Assembly: GCA_902167985.1 (NCBI GenBank) | Contig: CABHNZ010000007.1 | Span: 229,054-293,053, forward strand | Origin: Shinella sp. UYSO24 | Lineage (GTDB): Bacteria > Pseudomonadota > Alphaproteobacteria > Rhizobiales > Rhizobiaceae | Length of the DNA: 64,000 nucleotides | Reading direction: 5' to 3' | In this document: in pieces, positions 10,929 to 19,710 of the stretch | Layout: every line of letters begins with the position of its first letter | Position numbering within the stretch: the first letter of the stretch is position 1 | The notes under the pieces: generated by a model | The model's input: the letters and a program-made list of their open reading frames with translations, nothing else | What the model was told of the DNA's origin: nothing | Databases searched by the model: none | Program-made: the position numbers and the translations under genes

Positions 10929-11733
10929 TCAGGCCGCTTCGGCCACCAGTGCCGGGCGGAAGATCGAGGCGTGCATGCCATCGGCTGCCACTTTCACGGC
11001 GCTGCCATCCGGGATTTCCACCCAGGTATCCGTCTCGTCGTTGAGCGGTTCGGAAACCAGGCAGTGCCCGGTTTTTCGCCGCGCGGCCCGGTCATCGGCG
11101 CGGCATAGAGCGTCGGCGGCCTGTGGTCGGTGGCGTAGCGCACCGCGTAGAGATCTCGGCCATCGGAAAAGGCGGCGGTAAAACGCACCAGTGCCTCGCC
11201 GGCCCGCTCCATCGAAAGCTGTTCGATCGTGGCGATGGTCTTTTCCATCGCGCCAAGCGGATCCTTTTCCAGCCCGAACTGGATGGCGAGCAGAAACAGC
11301 ATCTCGGAATCGGTCGTGCCCATGCGGGCGGAGAAAAGCTCGTCCGACAAAAGCCCTTCCATGCCGCGGCGAATGCGGTCGAAATGGGCGATCTGGCCGT
11401 TATGCATGAAGGACCAGCGGCCATGGACGAAGGGGTGGCAATTGTCGCGGCGGGTGGCGCCGTTCGTCGCGGCGCGCACATGCGCGAGAAACAGCGGCGA
11501 GCGGATCTGCCGCGCCAGGCTCTTCAGATTGCAGTCCGACCATGCCGGCAGAATGTCGCGGTAGCGGCCGGGGTCGGGCCTGTCGCCATACCATGCGACA
11601 CCAAACCATCGCCATTGGTGGCCGTCTTGGCGCGCGTGGCGCAATGGGATTGTTCGATCAGGGAATGCGCCGGGGAGGATACGAGTTCTTCGAGAAAAAG
11701 CGGTTCGCCCCGATAGGCTGCCCAACGGCACAT
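10929..11733 (-). CDS. class II glutamine amidotransferase, YafJ/EgtC type (two frame breaks)
   Basis: An Ntn-hydrolase-fold glutaminase domain of about 268 residues. In this family the catalytic cysteine is residue 2 and is exposed when Met is removed; that fixes the start at 11733 (MCRWAAYRGEP) rather than the ATG four codons upstream. GDGFGVAWYG, HVRAATNG and the HNGQI loop are the conserved glutaminase segments. Breaks near 11605 (before FGVAWYG) and near 11073 (after GPRGEK) each need one base; the repaired end is ASIFRPALVAEAA. EgtC acts in ergothioneine synthesis, but no other egt gene is adjacent, so the substrate stays open. Confidence 0.85.
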
Positions 11734-11925
11734 GGATCTGTTCACCCTTGATGGTGCTGCTTCGGCGCAGCTTGAAATCAGTCTCTAGAGTTTCAGCGAT
11801 TTGCTTAACGAGACATGAATTGCCGTCGTTTATGACAGAATTCCGACAGGCGACCGATCACTTTTTGCAACGCAATATTGCCTCGCGTGGTTGCCGGATC
11901 GGGTTTGCGGCCTAAATCTGTTCCC

Positions 11926-12741
11926 ATGTCGCATCAGGATCAAGAGAATGGGCCGTCACATACCGGCCCATCTGGCGAGACCATTCTCAGCCATGTCGCC
12001 GCCCAGCCAGAAGGTTGGGCCCTGTTTCTCGATATCGATGGAACGCTGATCGATCTGGCCGAGACGCCGGACGGTATTACCGTGCCGGAGGGCCTGCCGG
12101 GCCATCTGCAGAGCCTGTCCGACCATCTCGGCGGCGCCTTGGCACTGGTGACTGGCCGTGCGCTTTCCTATGCCGACCGGCTGTTTGCGCCGCATCGCTT
12201 TCCGATCGCAGGCCTGCATGGGGCAGAGCGGCGCGATGGATCCGGCACGATCAGCCGCTTCGAGCCGGATGCCGCCTTCGAGATATTGAAGGCGGAGATG
12301 GTCAGCGAGGCCGCAGAATGGCCGGGTGTGCTGATCGAAGACAAGGGAGCGGCGGTCGCTGCCCATTATCGCCGGGCGCCGCAGGCAAAGGATGAGGTCG
12401 CGGCGATGATGCGCCGCGCGCTGGCACGCGCCGGCACTGATTTTGCGCTCCAGTTTGGTAAGATGGTCATCGAGATCCGCCCGGCAATGGCGAGCAAGGG
12501 TCATGCGGTGGAGGCATTTCTCTCGCAAGCCCCCTTCTCGGGCCGCCGGCCGATCGCAATCGGCGACGACGTGACCGATGAAGCGATGTTCCGCACCGTC
12601 AATACGCTCGGCGGTCATTCCATCCGCATCACCGACGATCCGGCGCAGCCCACCGAGGCGCAGGCCGTGATTGCCTCAGCCGAAGACCTTCGCCGGCAGA
12701 TCGCCCTGCTTGCCGGCCCGCGCGCCATCTTCATGAAGTAA
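11926..12741 (+). CDS. otsB: trehalose-6-phosphate phosphatase
   Basis: HAD-superfamily phosphatase removing phosphate from trehalose 6-phosphate, the last step of the OtsAB route to the compatible solute trehalose. HAD motif I is LFLDIDGTLIDL near residue 36, with the GDDVTDEAMF metal-binding motif near the C terminus; VTGRAL and AGLHGAE are the usual T6PP segments. The ATG at 11926 gives 271 residues; an upstream TTG at 11878 is in frame but lacks family support. otsA starts 43 bp downstream, so the two form an operon in the order otsB-otsA. Confidence 0.93.
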   Translation: MSHQDQENGPSHTGPSGETILSHVAAQPEGWALFLDIDGTLIDLAETPDGITVPEGLPGHLQSLSDHLGGALALVTGRALSYADRLFAPHRFPIAGLHGAERRDGSGTISRFEPDAAFEILKAEMVSEAAEWPGVLIEDKGAAVAAHYRRAPQAKDEVAAMMRRALARAGTDFALQFGKMVIEIRPAMASKGHAVEAFLSQAPFSGRRPIAIGDDVTDEAMFRTVNTLGGHSIRITDDPAQPTEAQAVIASAEDLRRQIALLAGPRAIFMK

Positions 12742-12783
12742 CCCGCGCATTCATCATGTGAATTGAGTTCGAAAGGAAATGCC

Positions 12784-14160
12784 TTGAGCCGTCTCGTCGT
12801 CGTTTCAAACCGCGTCACCGTTCCGCAGAAGGCCGGTGATGCGCCAGCCGGCGGGCTTGCCGTTGCCCTTCAGGCAGCGCTGGAGGAACGCGGTGGCATC
12901 TGGATGGGCTGGTCGGGCAAGTCGAGCGGCGCGCGCGACCCTGAGCCGCTCGATATCCGCGAACACGGCAATATCACCTATGCGCTGACGGATCTCACCA
13001 AGACCGATGTCGAGGAATATTACCACGGCTTTGCCAACCGGGTGCTCTGGCCCATCTGTCATTACCGTCTCGATCTTGCCGAATATGGCCGCAAGGAAAT
13101 GGGCGGCTATTTCCGCGTCAATCGCTTCTTCGCTCACAAGCTGGCCCCGCTTCTGAAGGAAGACGACATTATCTGGGTGCATGACTATCACCTGATCCCG
13201 CTGGCCGCCGAACTGCGCCAGATGGGCTTCAAGAACAAGATCGGCTTCTTCCTGCACATCCCCTGGCCGCCGGCCGACGTGCTGTTCGCCATGCCCGTCC
13301 ACGAACAGATCATGCGCGGCCTCTCGCAATATGATCTCGTCGGCTTCCAGACGGATTTCGATCTCGACAATTTCGGCGGCGGCCTCGTGCGCGAAGGCAT
13401 CGGCGAGCGGCTTGAGGGCGGAAAGTTCTCCACCTACGGCCGCACCTTCAAGGGTGGCGCCTATTCGATCTCCATCGAAACCAGGGCCTTTGCCGAATTT
13501 GCCATCAAGGCCTCACGCAATGCCATGGTGCGCAAGGCCCGCCAGAGCATAGAGGGGCGCGACCTGATCATCGGCGTCGACCGGCTCGACTATTCCAAGG
13601 GCATCACCCAGCGACTGGAAGCCTTCGAACGGTTCATCACCACCAATCCGGCGCATCAGAACAAGGTGACATATCTGCAGATCACCCCGAAATCGCGCTC
13701 CGAAGTGCCGGAATACGAGCAGATGCAGCGCACGGTGGCCGAACAGGCCGGACGCGTCAACGGTGCGCTCGGCACGGTCGATTGGGTGCCGATCCGCTAT
13801 ATCAATCGCTCCGTGGCGCGGCCGCTTCTCGCAGGCCTCTACCGGCTGGCAAAGATCGGCCTCGTTACGCCTCTGCGCGATGGCATGAACCTCGTTGCCA
13901 AGGAATATGTGGCCGCTCAGGATCCGGAAGATCCGGGCGTTCTGGTTCTCTCGCGCTTTGCCGGTGCCGCCCGCGAGATGAAGGGAGCGCTTCTCGTCAA
14001 TCCTTACGACATCGAGGGCACCGCGCATGCGATTGCCCGCGGGCTGAACATGCCGCTGGAAGAGCGCAAGCAGCGCTGGCAGATGATGATGGACCGCCTC
14101 GTCGAATATGACATCAATCGCTGGTGCGACGACTTTTTGTCTGATCTCACCTCTGATTGA
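12784..14160 (+). CDS. otsA: trehalose-6-phosphate synthase
   Basis: GT20 glycosyltransferase making trehalose 6-phosphate from UDP-glucose and glucose 6-phosphate. The start is probably the TTG at 12784: it gives MSRLVVVSNRV, the family N terminus, and AAAGGA lies 7 bases before it. Recognisable segments are WVHDYHLIPL, FFLHIPWPP, GVDRLDYSKGI and TPLRDGMNLVAKEY (the nucleotide-sugar binding region). The 458-residue protein is intact and full length. Cotranscribed with otsB; such operons are commonly induced by osmotic or stationary stress, but no promoter was identified here. Confidence 0.95.
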   Translation: MSRLVVVSNRVTVPQKAGDAPAGGLAVALQAALEERGGIWMGWSGKSSGARDPEPLDIREHGNITYALTDLTKTDVEEYYHGFANRVLWPICHYRLDLAEYGRKEMGGYFRVNRFFAHKLAPLLKEDDIIWVHDYHLIPLAAELRQMGFKNKIGFFLHIPWPPADVLFAMPVHEQIMRGLSQYDLVGFQTDFDLDNFGGGLVREGIGERLEGGKFSTYGRTFKGGAYSISIETRAFAEFAIKASRNAMVRKARQSIEGRDLIIGVDRLDYSKGITQRLEAFERFITTNPAHQNKVTYLQITPKSRSEVPEYEQMQRTVAEQAGRVNGALGTVDWVPIRYINRSVARPLLAGLYRLAKIGLVTPLRDGMNLVAKEYVAAQDPEDPGVLVLSRFAGAAREMKGALLVNPYDIEGTAHAIARGLNMPLEERKQRWQMMMDRLVEYDINRWCDDFLSDLTSD

Positions 14161-14251
14161 GCAGCCTTGGGCAAATGCGGCGAAAGCCGCTTGGCATCAC
14201 GGCCGGTGGCGTTAAGTTGCGGCTCGCGAAAACTGCAACGAGGAGATCCGC

Positions 14252-14461
14252 ATGAAAATCAGCGCACGCAACCGGCTGAAGGGCAAGGTCGTTTCCGTCA
14301 CCAAGGGCGCCACCACGGCGCATGTGAAGATCGATATCGGCAACGGCATCGTCATCACGTCGTCGATCACCAATGACGCCGTGGACGAACTCGGCCTCGT
14401 CGTCGGGGCAGAGGCCTATGCGGTGGTGAAGGCATCCGACGTGATGGTTGCCGTCGACTGA
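14252..14461 (+). CDS. molybdenum-pterin binding protein (single Mop domain)
   Basis: A 69-residue molbindin made of one Mop/TOBE domain (MKISARNRLKGKVVSVTKGA, then HVKIDIGNGIVITSSIT). Such proteins oligomerise and bind molybdate, serving as storage or buffering. AACGAGGAG precedes the ATG. No molybdate transporter or cofactor gene lies in the window, so this is a free-standing copy. A strong hairpin follows at 14490. Confidence 0.9.
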   Translation: MKISARNRLKGKVVSVTKGATTAHVKIDIGNGIVITSSITNDAVDELGLVVGAEAYAVVKASDVMVAVD

Positions 14462-14489
14462 CTGGCGGGAATTGAGCAACGAGAGAGGC

Positions 14490-14519
14490 ATGATGCCGGG
14501 ACATCGCCCCCGGCATCAT
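14490..14519. terminator. hairpin between convergent mop and ABM genes
   Basis: A perfect 11-bp stem, ATGATGCCGGG (14490-14500) with its complement (14509-14519), closes an 8-base loop. Neither side has a long T run, but its place between two convergent genes suggests a shared terminator. Confidence 0.65.
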
Positions 14520-14535
14520 TCTATAACGAAAGGTC

Positions 14536-14823
14536 TTACGCATAGACCTTGAGATTATGAAGCTTCAGCGGCTCGGCAAGGATGTCCTTGTGAAGCTCGA
14601 CCAGAGCCTTCAGATAGGGCTCGGCGAAATGCGCGTCGAGCGCTGCCTGATCCTTCCATGTTTCGCGAATGAAGAAGGTGCCGGGAGCATCATTGTCTTC
14701 GAGCACGACGAACTGGATGCAGCCTTCCTCGCGGCGGGTGGGCTCGACGATGGCAAGGGTTGCCTCACGCAGCTGATCTTCCTTGCCGGGCTTGGCCCGG
14801 AAAGCGGCAATGACTTCGATCAT
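14536..14823 (-). CDS. putative quinol monooxygenase (ABM domain)
   Basis: A 95-residue antibiotic-biosynthesis-monooxygenase domain protein (MIEVIAAFRAKPGKEDQLRE, FFIRETWKDQAALDAHF, then PYLKALVELHKDILAEP), the dimeric ferredoxin-like fold of YgiN. Members oxidise quinols or polyketide intermediates without cofactors, or have no known activity. The frame is intact and GGAGC precedes the start at 14823. It stands alone; function beyond the fold is unknown. Confidence 0.85.
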   Translation of the reverse strand: MIEVIAAFRAKPGKEDQLREATLAIVEPTRREEGCIQFVVLEDNDAPGTFFIRETWKDQAALDAHFAEPYLKALVELHKDILAEPLKLHNLKVYA

Positions 14824-15078
14824 GGGATTGCTCCTAAAAGATAAAACATCTGCCGGCCGATAGGCACCGGCCTCTCAGGACTACCTGCCTGAAGCACAGG
14901 CGCCAACCCCAAACAGCCGGATCGGTGCCGCGAGGACTTGAACCATCGCCGCCTGACCGTAACGGATCTCGCCTTTGAGGCTTTTCCTCGAGAGGCGAAG
15001 CGGATAGCCATGGAGCACGCATTCAGCCCGGCCCACCCCATGTCGAAAATTGGTGCCGAAAATTGAGCAGAGGTTTTC
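14824..15078. other. intergenic region with no gene recognised
   Basis: 255 bp between the divergent ABM and dehydratase genes. Short minus-strand reading frames cross it but lack a ribosome site and look non-coding. A GGTTCAAGTCC word on the minus strand resembles a tRNA T loop, but its flanks do not pair. Promoters for both neighbours presumably lie here; no clear -35/-10 pair was found. Confidence 0.6.
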
Positions 15079-16018
15079 ATGTTGCACGAGAGCGTCACCC
15101 CGGAGCGTATTTCCAGCGCGCAAGCGTTGATCCGTCCGCATATCCGCCGCACGCCGGTGATGCAGGTTGATCTTGGCGATTTCGGCGGCCCGGCGCTGCC
15201 GGTGGCGCTGAAACTCGAGCTTCTGCAGCATTCGGGTTCGTTCAGGCCCGCGGCGCCTTTACCAGCATCATGACGCGCGATGTGCCGAAGGCAGGCGTCG
15301 TGGCGGCCTCCGGCGGCAATCACGGCGCGGCTGTCGCCTATGCGGCGATGAAGCTTGGCGTGCCGGCCCATATCTTCGTGCCGAGCGTCGCCTCGCAGGC
15401 GAAGATCGATCTCATCCGCTCCTTCGGCGCCGACTGGTGGTGGGCGGCGACCGCTATCAGGATGCGCTCGTTGCCAGCGAAGCCTATGTGGAACAGAGCG
15501 GCGCGCTTGCCATCCACGCTTTCGATCAGCCCGAAACGCTGATCGGTCAGGCGACGCTTGGCAAGGAAATCGAGGAGGACGTTCCGGGCATCACGACGCT
15601 TCTCGTCGCGGTCGGCGGCGGCGGGCTGATCGGCGGGATCGCCGCATGGCTGCGCGGCCGGGTGAAGATCGTCGCGGTGGAATCGGACGGCGCCCCGACG
15701 CTTCATGAGGCCTTCAGGGCCGGCCATCCGGTGGATGCCGCAGCCGGCGGCATTGCAGCGGATTCGCTGGCACCCAAGCGGGTCGGCGAACTGATGTTCC
15801 CCTTCGCGCAGCGTTATGTCGAACAGCCGCTGCTCGTCACGGACGATGAGATCCGCGCCGCTCAGAAGGCGCTCTGGTCCGGCGCGCGGCTGGTGGCCGA
15901 GCCGGGCGGTGCTGCGGCCTTCGCAGCCCTTCTCTCCGGAAAATACGTGCCCGCAGCGGACGAGAAGGTCTGCGTTCTGGTCTGCGGTTCGAACACGACG
16001 GCGGTGGACTTCGGCTGA
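15079..16018 (+). CDS. fold-type II PLP-dependent threonine/serine dehydratase-like protein (two frame breaks)
   Basis: PLP enzyme related to threonine dehydratase and serine racemase, about 313 residues, without an ACT domain. It shows AASGGNHGAAVA (substrate loop) and LLVAVGGGGLIGG (phosphate-binding glycine loop). The PLP lysine should be in SFKARGAFTS, but the frame breaks exactly there (near 15245): the sequence reads TTC AGG CCC, and one added base gives either SFKARGA (A restored) or SFRARGA (G restored); the lysine is expected. A second break near 15434 precedes LVVGGDRYQDAL. Likely roles are threonine or hydroxy-amino-acid dehydration; the exact substrate is undetermined. Confidence 0.85.
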
Positions 16019-16068
16019 TGGCCGCAAGGCGGCTTTTCTTGGCGTCGAAGCGGCGCTAAGGCTTTCTG

Positions 16069-16653
16069 ATGTTTGAGCTTCAGCAACCGGCGACCTTCGA
16101 GCAGATCGTCAAGAAGAGCCGTTTTCTCGCGGTAGCGCTGCCCGTCTCTTCGGAAGAGGAGGCGAAGGCAGCGCTTGCCGCCCATTCCGATCCCGACGCC
16201 AACCACAATTGCTGGGCCTGGCGCATCGGCTCCGCCTATCGCTTTTCCGATGATGGCGAGCCGAGCGGCACGGCGGGCAAGCCGATCCTGGCCGCACTTG
16301 ACGGGCAGAATATCGACAAGGCTCTGGTCATCGTCACCCGCTGGTTCGGCGGCATTCTGCTCGGCAGCGGCGGCCTTGTGCGCGCCTATGGCGGCACGGC
16401 CGCGGCCTGCCTGCGCTCGGCCGCACTGGTGGAGGTGAAGCCCACGGTGAAAGCCATGCTGAGCCTCGAATTCTCCGATCTGGCGCGGGTGAAGGCGAGG
16501 CTTGAAGCCGTGGCCGACCTTTCTGTCGCAGAAGAGGTATTCACCGCCACCGGCGCCGATCTCGTCTTGCGCCTGCCGGAGAAGGCTGTCGGAACCGTGG
16601 GGCAGATGGTGGCGGATCTCACCAGCGGACGAACGGAACTCAAGGTGGAGTGA
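16069..16653 (+). CDS. yigZ: YigZ/IMPACT family protein
   Basis: A 194-residue, intact member of the YigZ/IMPACT family (UPF0029). The N-terminal domain has the conserved HNCWAWR, DDGEPSGTAGKPIL and VTRWFGGILLGSGGLVRAYG segments; a ferredoxin-like C-terminal domain follows. The family resembles ribosome-associated domains and its cellular role is poorly defined. The gene starts 51 bp after the dehydratase stop and is probably cotranscribed with it. A 7-bp GCAGGCG hairpin at 16681-16702, between it and the convergent coaBC, may end transcription. Confidence 0.9.
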   Translation: MFELQQPATFEQIVKKSRFLAVALPVSSEEEAKAALAAHSDPDANHNCWAWRIGSAYRFSDDGEPSGTAGKPILAALDGQNIDKALVIVTRWFGGILLGSGGLVRAYGGTAAACLRSAALVEVKPTVKAMLSLEFSDLARVKARLEAVADLSVAEEVFTATGADLVLRLPEKAVGTVGQMVADLTSGRTELKVE

Positions 16654-16815
16654 AAGGGAAGCTCGCTGCCAACGCGTGGCGCAGGCGTTCATCGCCGCCT
16701 GCCTGACGTAAGCCCGTCAATTGCCATGTCTGTCACCGAGGCCCGCGATGTGTTCGCTTGGCCTACCGTATCAAACAACCGCGGTAAATGGCCGGTTGAG
16801 GCCAAAATCCCAGGC

Positions 16816-18032
16816 TCAGGCGCCAGCCAGTCTCGCCGCAATCAGCGCTGCCAGCCGGGCCGCGACCTCATCCTTGTCGAGATCCGGCCATGCCTCGATA
16901 CCGTCAGCGCTGATGATCTTCACGCTGTTGCGTGAGCCGCCCATGATGCCGGTTTCCGGCGAAACATCATTGGCGACGATCATGTCTGCGCCCTTGCGCG
17001 CCAGCTTCGCCCGGCCGTTCTCCTCGACATTCTGCGTCTCGGCGGCAAAACCGATGACGAGCGTCGGGCGCTGCTCGTGATGTCCGACCGTCTTCAAGAT
17101 ATCCGGGTTCTCGGTCAGGAGGAGGGGAGCCGGCGCTTCGCCCGGCTGCTTCTTGATTTTCTGGCCGGAAGACGATGCGACCCGCCAGTCGGCGACGGCG
17201 GCCACCATCACGGCGATATCCGCCGGCAATCCGCTGGTGACTGCCTCCAGCATCTCCTCCGCGCGCTCCACATGCACGGTCGTCACCCCGGCAGGATCGG
17301 GGATTGTCACCGGGCCGGAAACCAGCGTCACCTTGGCGCCGAGTTTCGCAAGGGCCGCCGCAATCGCATGGCCCTGCCGCCCCGAAGAGCGGTTGGCAAT
17401 ATAGCGCACCGGGTCGATCGGCTCATGCGTCGGCCCGGAGGTGACGATTGCCGTCTTGCCGGCGAGCGGCTTTGCCTGATCCTTATCGGCAAACAGCGCC
17501 TCTGCCGCAGCGACGATATCGAGCGGTTCCGCCATCCGGCCAAAGCCTGCCTCGTTCTTCTCCGCCATCTCGCCGGCCATCGGGCCGATGAAGTGGATGC
17601 CGTCTGCCTTCAGCGTCGCGACATTGCGGGTGGTTGGCGCTGCGGTCCACATTTTCGGGTTCATCGCCGGCGCCACGAGAACCGGCCGGTCGGTCGCAAG
17701 CAGGATGGTGCTGGCAAGATCGTCGGCCAGACCATGCGCCATCTTCGCCATCAGGTCGGCACTGGCGGGCGCAACGATGATAAGATCGGTATCGCGGGCA
17801 AGGCGGATATGGCCGACATCCTGCTCGTCCTCGCGCGAAAAAGCTCGGTATAGACATGGGTGGCGGAAAGCGCACCGACGGCAAGCGGAGTGATGAATTC
17901 CTGCGCCGCCTTCGTCATCACCGGCCGCACATTTGCCCCGCGCTCGCGCAGTCGGCGGATGAGGTCGAGGCTCTTATAGGCGGCGATGCCACCCGAGATG
18001 ATCAGAAGAATGCGCTTGCCGGAAACTGTCAT
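16816..18032 (-). CDS. coaBC: bifunctional phosphopantothenoylcysteine decarboxylase / phosphopantothenate-cysteine ligase (one frame break)
   Basis: Two steps of coenzyme A synthesis: CTP-dependent joining of cysteine to phosphopantothenate (CoaB) and FMN-dependent decarboxylation (CoaC). The N-terminal CoaC flavoprotein domain has [13 protein letters not shown], the catalytic-histidine region near ATHVYTELF, and APAMNPKMW; the CoaB domain begins [17 protein letters not shown]. The start is the ATG at 18032 ([10 protein letters not shown]). One T is missing from the run near 17840 (expected [13 protein letters not shown]), giving 405 codons when repaired. CoA synthesis is essential, so the break is taken as an error. 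Confidence 0.95.
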
Positions 18033-18179
18033 GGCCTGCTCTTTATGCCTTTGCCGCTTGAGGCCAAGGTCTGTTGCCAGAGGTTGGGCGGACGCTACAG
18101 CATTGAGGCGAAAATCGAAATCGATTTTCACGCCGCTTTCGTCTACCTTGCGGCAACGATCAGATCAGGGAGGATGACC

Positions 18180-18592
18180 ATGACCGAAACCTACGAAACA
18201 ACGCCCGCCGTCGATGGCGTCCTGATCGAGCCGGCAGTGCCGATCTTCCGCATCTTCTCCGTCGAAAAGGCCATGGAATTCTACCGGGATTTTCTCGGCT
18301 TCACGGTGGATTGGGAACATCGTTTCGGCCCTAACATGCCGCTCTATTGCCAGGTGTCGCGCAGCGGCATGCAGCTTCATCTTTCCGAACATGCGGGCGA
18401 TGCCTCGCCGGGTGCCCGCGTCTTCGTCCCGATGCGCGGCGTGAAGGCGCTGCATGCGGAACTGACGGCCAGGAACTATCCCTATATGCGGCCCGGTCTC
18501 GAACAGGCGCCTGGGGGCTGGAAGTCTCCGTCATCGATCCGTTCAGCAATCGCATCACCTTCTGCGAACGCGAGATCAAGCCGGAAAGCTGA
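18180..18592 (+). CDS. glyoxalase/bleomycin-resistance superfamily protein (one frame break)
   Basis: A VOC-fold protein of about 137 residues (FRIFSVEKAMEFYRDFLGFT, then the beta strands LYCQVSRSGMQLHLSEH). The pattern resembles BLMT-like antibiotic-binding proteins rather than lactoylglutathione lyase, but the ligand cannot be assigned. The ATG at 18180 is chosen because AGGGAGG lies 6 bases upstream. The frame is lost near 18511; one added base gives WGLEVSVIDPFSNRITF and the stop at 18592. It is divergent from coaBC. Confidence 0.82.
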
Positions 18593-18605
18593 TTTCGCGC
18601 GTCAG

Positions 18606-18647
18606 ACGATGCTCATCAGGCGATGCTCATCAGACAAGGCTCATCAG
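18606..18647. repeat. three tandem 14-bp repeats across the 3' end of the lysR gene
   Basis: Units 18606-18619, 18620-18633 and 18634-18647 read ACGATGCTCATCAG, GCGATGCTCATCAG and ACAAGGCTCATCAG on the plus strand. They span the stop codon (18630-18632) of the minus-strand LysR gene, so the last residues of that protein are encoded by the first unit. Confidence 0.85.
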
Positions 18648-19517
18648 ATTGAGCGCGATCGGTGAGCGCTGGCCCTTCAGCATGGCAAGCCCGAGCCGCG
18701 CGACGAACGGCGGTCTTTCCGTCGCTCCATGGTCCATCTCGCGATAGACGACACCCTCGATGGCAATCTTGGCGATCGAGGCCGGCACGATCGAGACGCC
18801 GAGCCCGGCTGCGACGAGATTGATGACGGAAGGGATCTGCGGCGCCTCCTGTGTGACGACCAGCTCGAAGCCTGCATCGCGGCAGGCCCGCACGATATCG
18901 TCATAGAGACTGAGGCCGACAGTGCGCGGAAAGAGCACGAAGGGCTCGCCCGCAATCGCCGAAAGCGGCGGGCGCCTATGTCCTGCAAGCGGGTGATTGG
19001 TCGGCAGAGCCAGCATCATCGTTTCGTCCGCCAGCCGCTTGAGCTGCACCGCCTGCGGATCTTCGAGGCCGGGGCGGATGAAGGCGGCATCGATCTCGCC
19101 GCGCATCAGCTTCACCATCAGCCCGTCGCTGTTCATCTCGGTCAGTGCCAGCTGCACCTCCGGCCATGCGCTGCGAAATCGCCGGATGGCGCCCGTCACC
19201 GCCGGATTGAAGGAGGCCGAGGCCGTAAAGCCGAGGGCAAGCCGTCCGGTCTCGCCGCGTGCGGCACGCTGGGCGGACAGCTTGGCCTCATCTGCGGCCG
19301 CAAGTGCTGCACGCGCCTGCGGCAAAAAGGCCTCGCCGGCGGCCGTCAGCTCGGCCCCATGCGGCACCCGGTGGAAGAGTGCCGTGCCGATTTCAGTCTC
19401 AAGGTCGCGGATCTGCTGGCTGAGCGGCGGCTGCCCGATGCCCAGCTTGCCGGCGGCGCGAGTGAAATTGCCCTGTTCGGCGACGGCAAGGAAATACCGG
19501 ATATGTCTGAGTTCCAT
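18630..19517 (-). CDS. LysR-family transcriptional regulator
   Basis: A 295-residue regulator, intact. The N-terminal winged helix (MELRHIRYFLAVAEQGNFTR, then KLGIGQPPLSQQIRDLE) is followed by the effector-binding domain from about residue 90. It is divergent from the MFS exporter gene, the same arrangement as ynfL/ynfM in enteric bacteria, and very likely controls that exporter. A T-N11-A site with dyad symmetry lies 33 bp upstream of its start. The inducer is unknown. The last codons lie in a 14-bp tandem repeat. Confidence 0.93.
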   Translation of the reverse strand: MELRHIRYFLAVAEQGNFTRAAGKLGIGQPPLSQQIRDLETEIGTALFHRVPHGAELTAAGEAFLPQARAALAAADEAKLSAQRAARGETGRLALGFTASASFNPAVTGAIRRFRSAWPEVQLALTEMNSDGLMVKLMRGEIDAAFIRPGLEDPQAVQLKRLADETMMLALPTNHPLAGHRRPPLSAIAGEPFVLFPRTVGLSLYDDIVRACRDAGFELVVTQEAPQIPSVINLVAAGLGVSIVPASIAKIAIEGVVYREMDHGATERPPFVARLGLAMLKGQRSPIALNLMSLV

Positions 19518-19549
19518 CGGTATCTGTAAAAGCTATTGCAAATGGCTGT

Positions 19550-19562
19550 TCCATATATTGGA
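19550..19562. promoter_or_regulatory. candidate LysR-type operator
   Basis: TCCATATATTGGA has the T-N11-A form with TCCA/TGGA dyad arms. It sits in the 193-bp divergent region, 33 bp from the lysR start and about 150 bp from the exporter start, a common place for a LysR regulatory binding site. Confidence 0.5.
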
Positions 19563-19710
19563 CAAATTAAGTCGCGTTGGCTACCTCTTATCCCGTCGCC
19601 GCACCGTATGACCTCCCAATACTGTCCTGCAGCCCGGCGGTCCGCAGTTTTTGAACAATCAGACAAAAGGAATTCGGGACGCCTGATGCGGCGCCTCGAA
19701 AACGTCACCC

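Noticed and set aside
14930..15010. Possible tRNA on the minus strand (GGTTCAAGTCC word)
   Set aside because: The five bases on each side of the T loop do not pair and no acceptor or anticodon stem can be formed.
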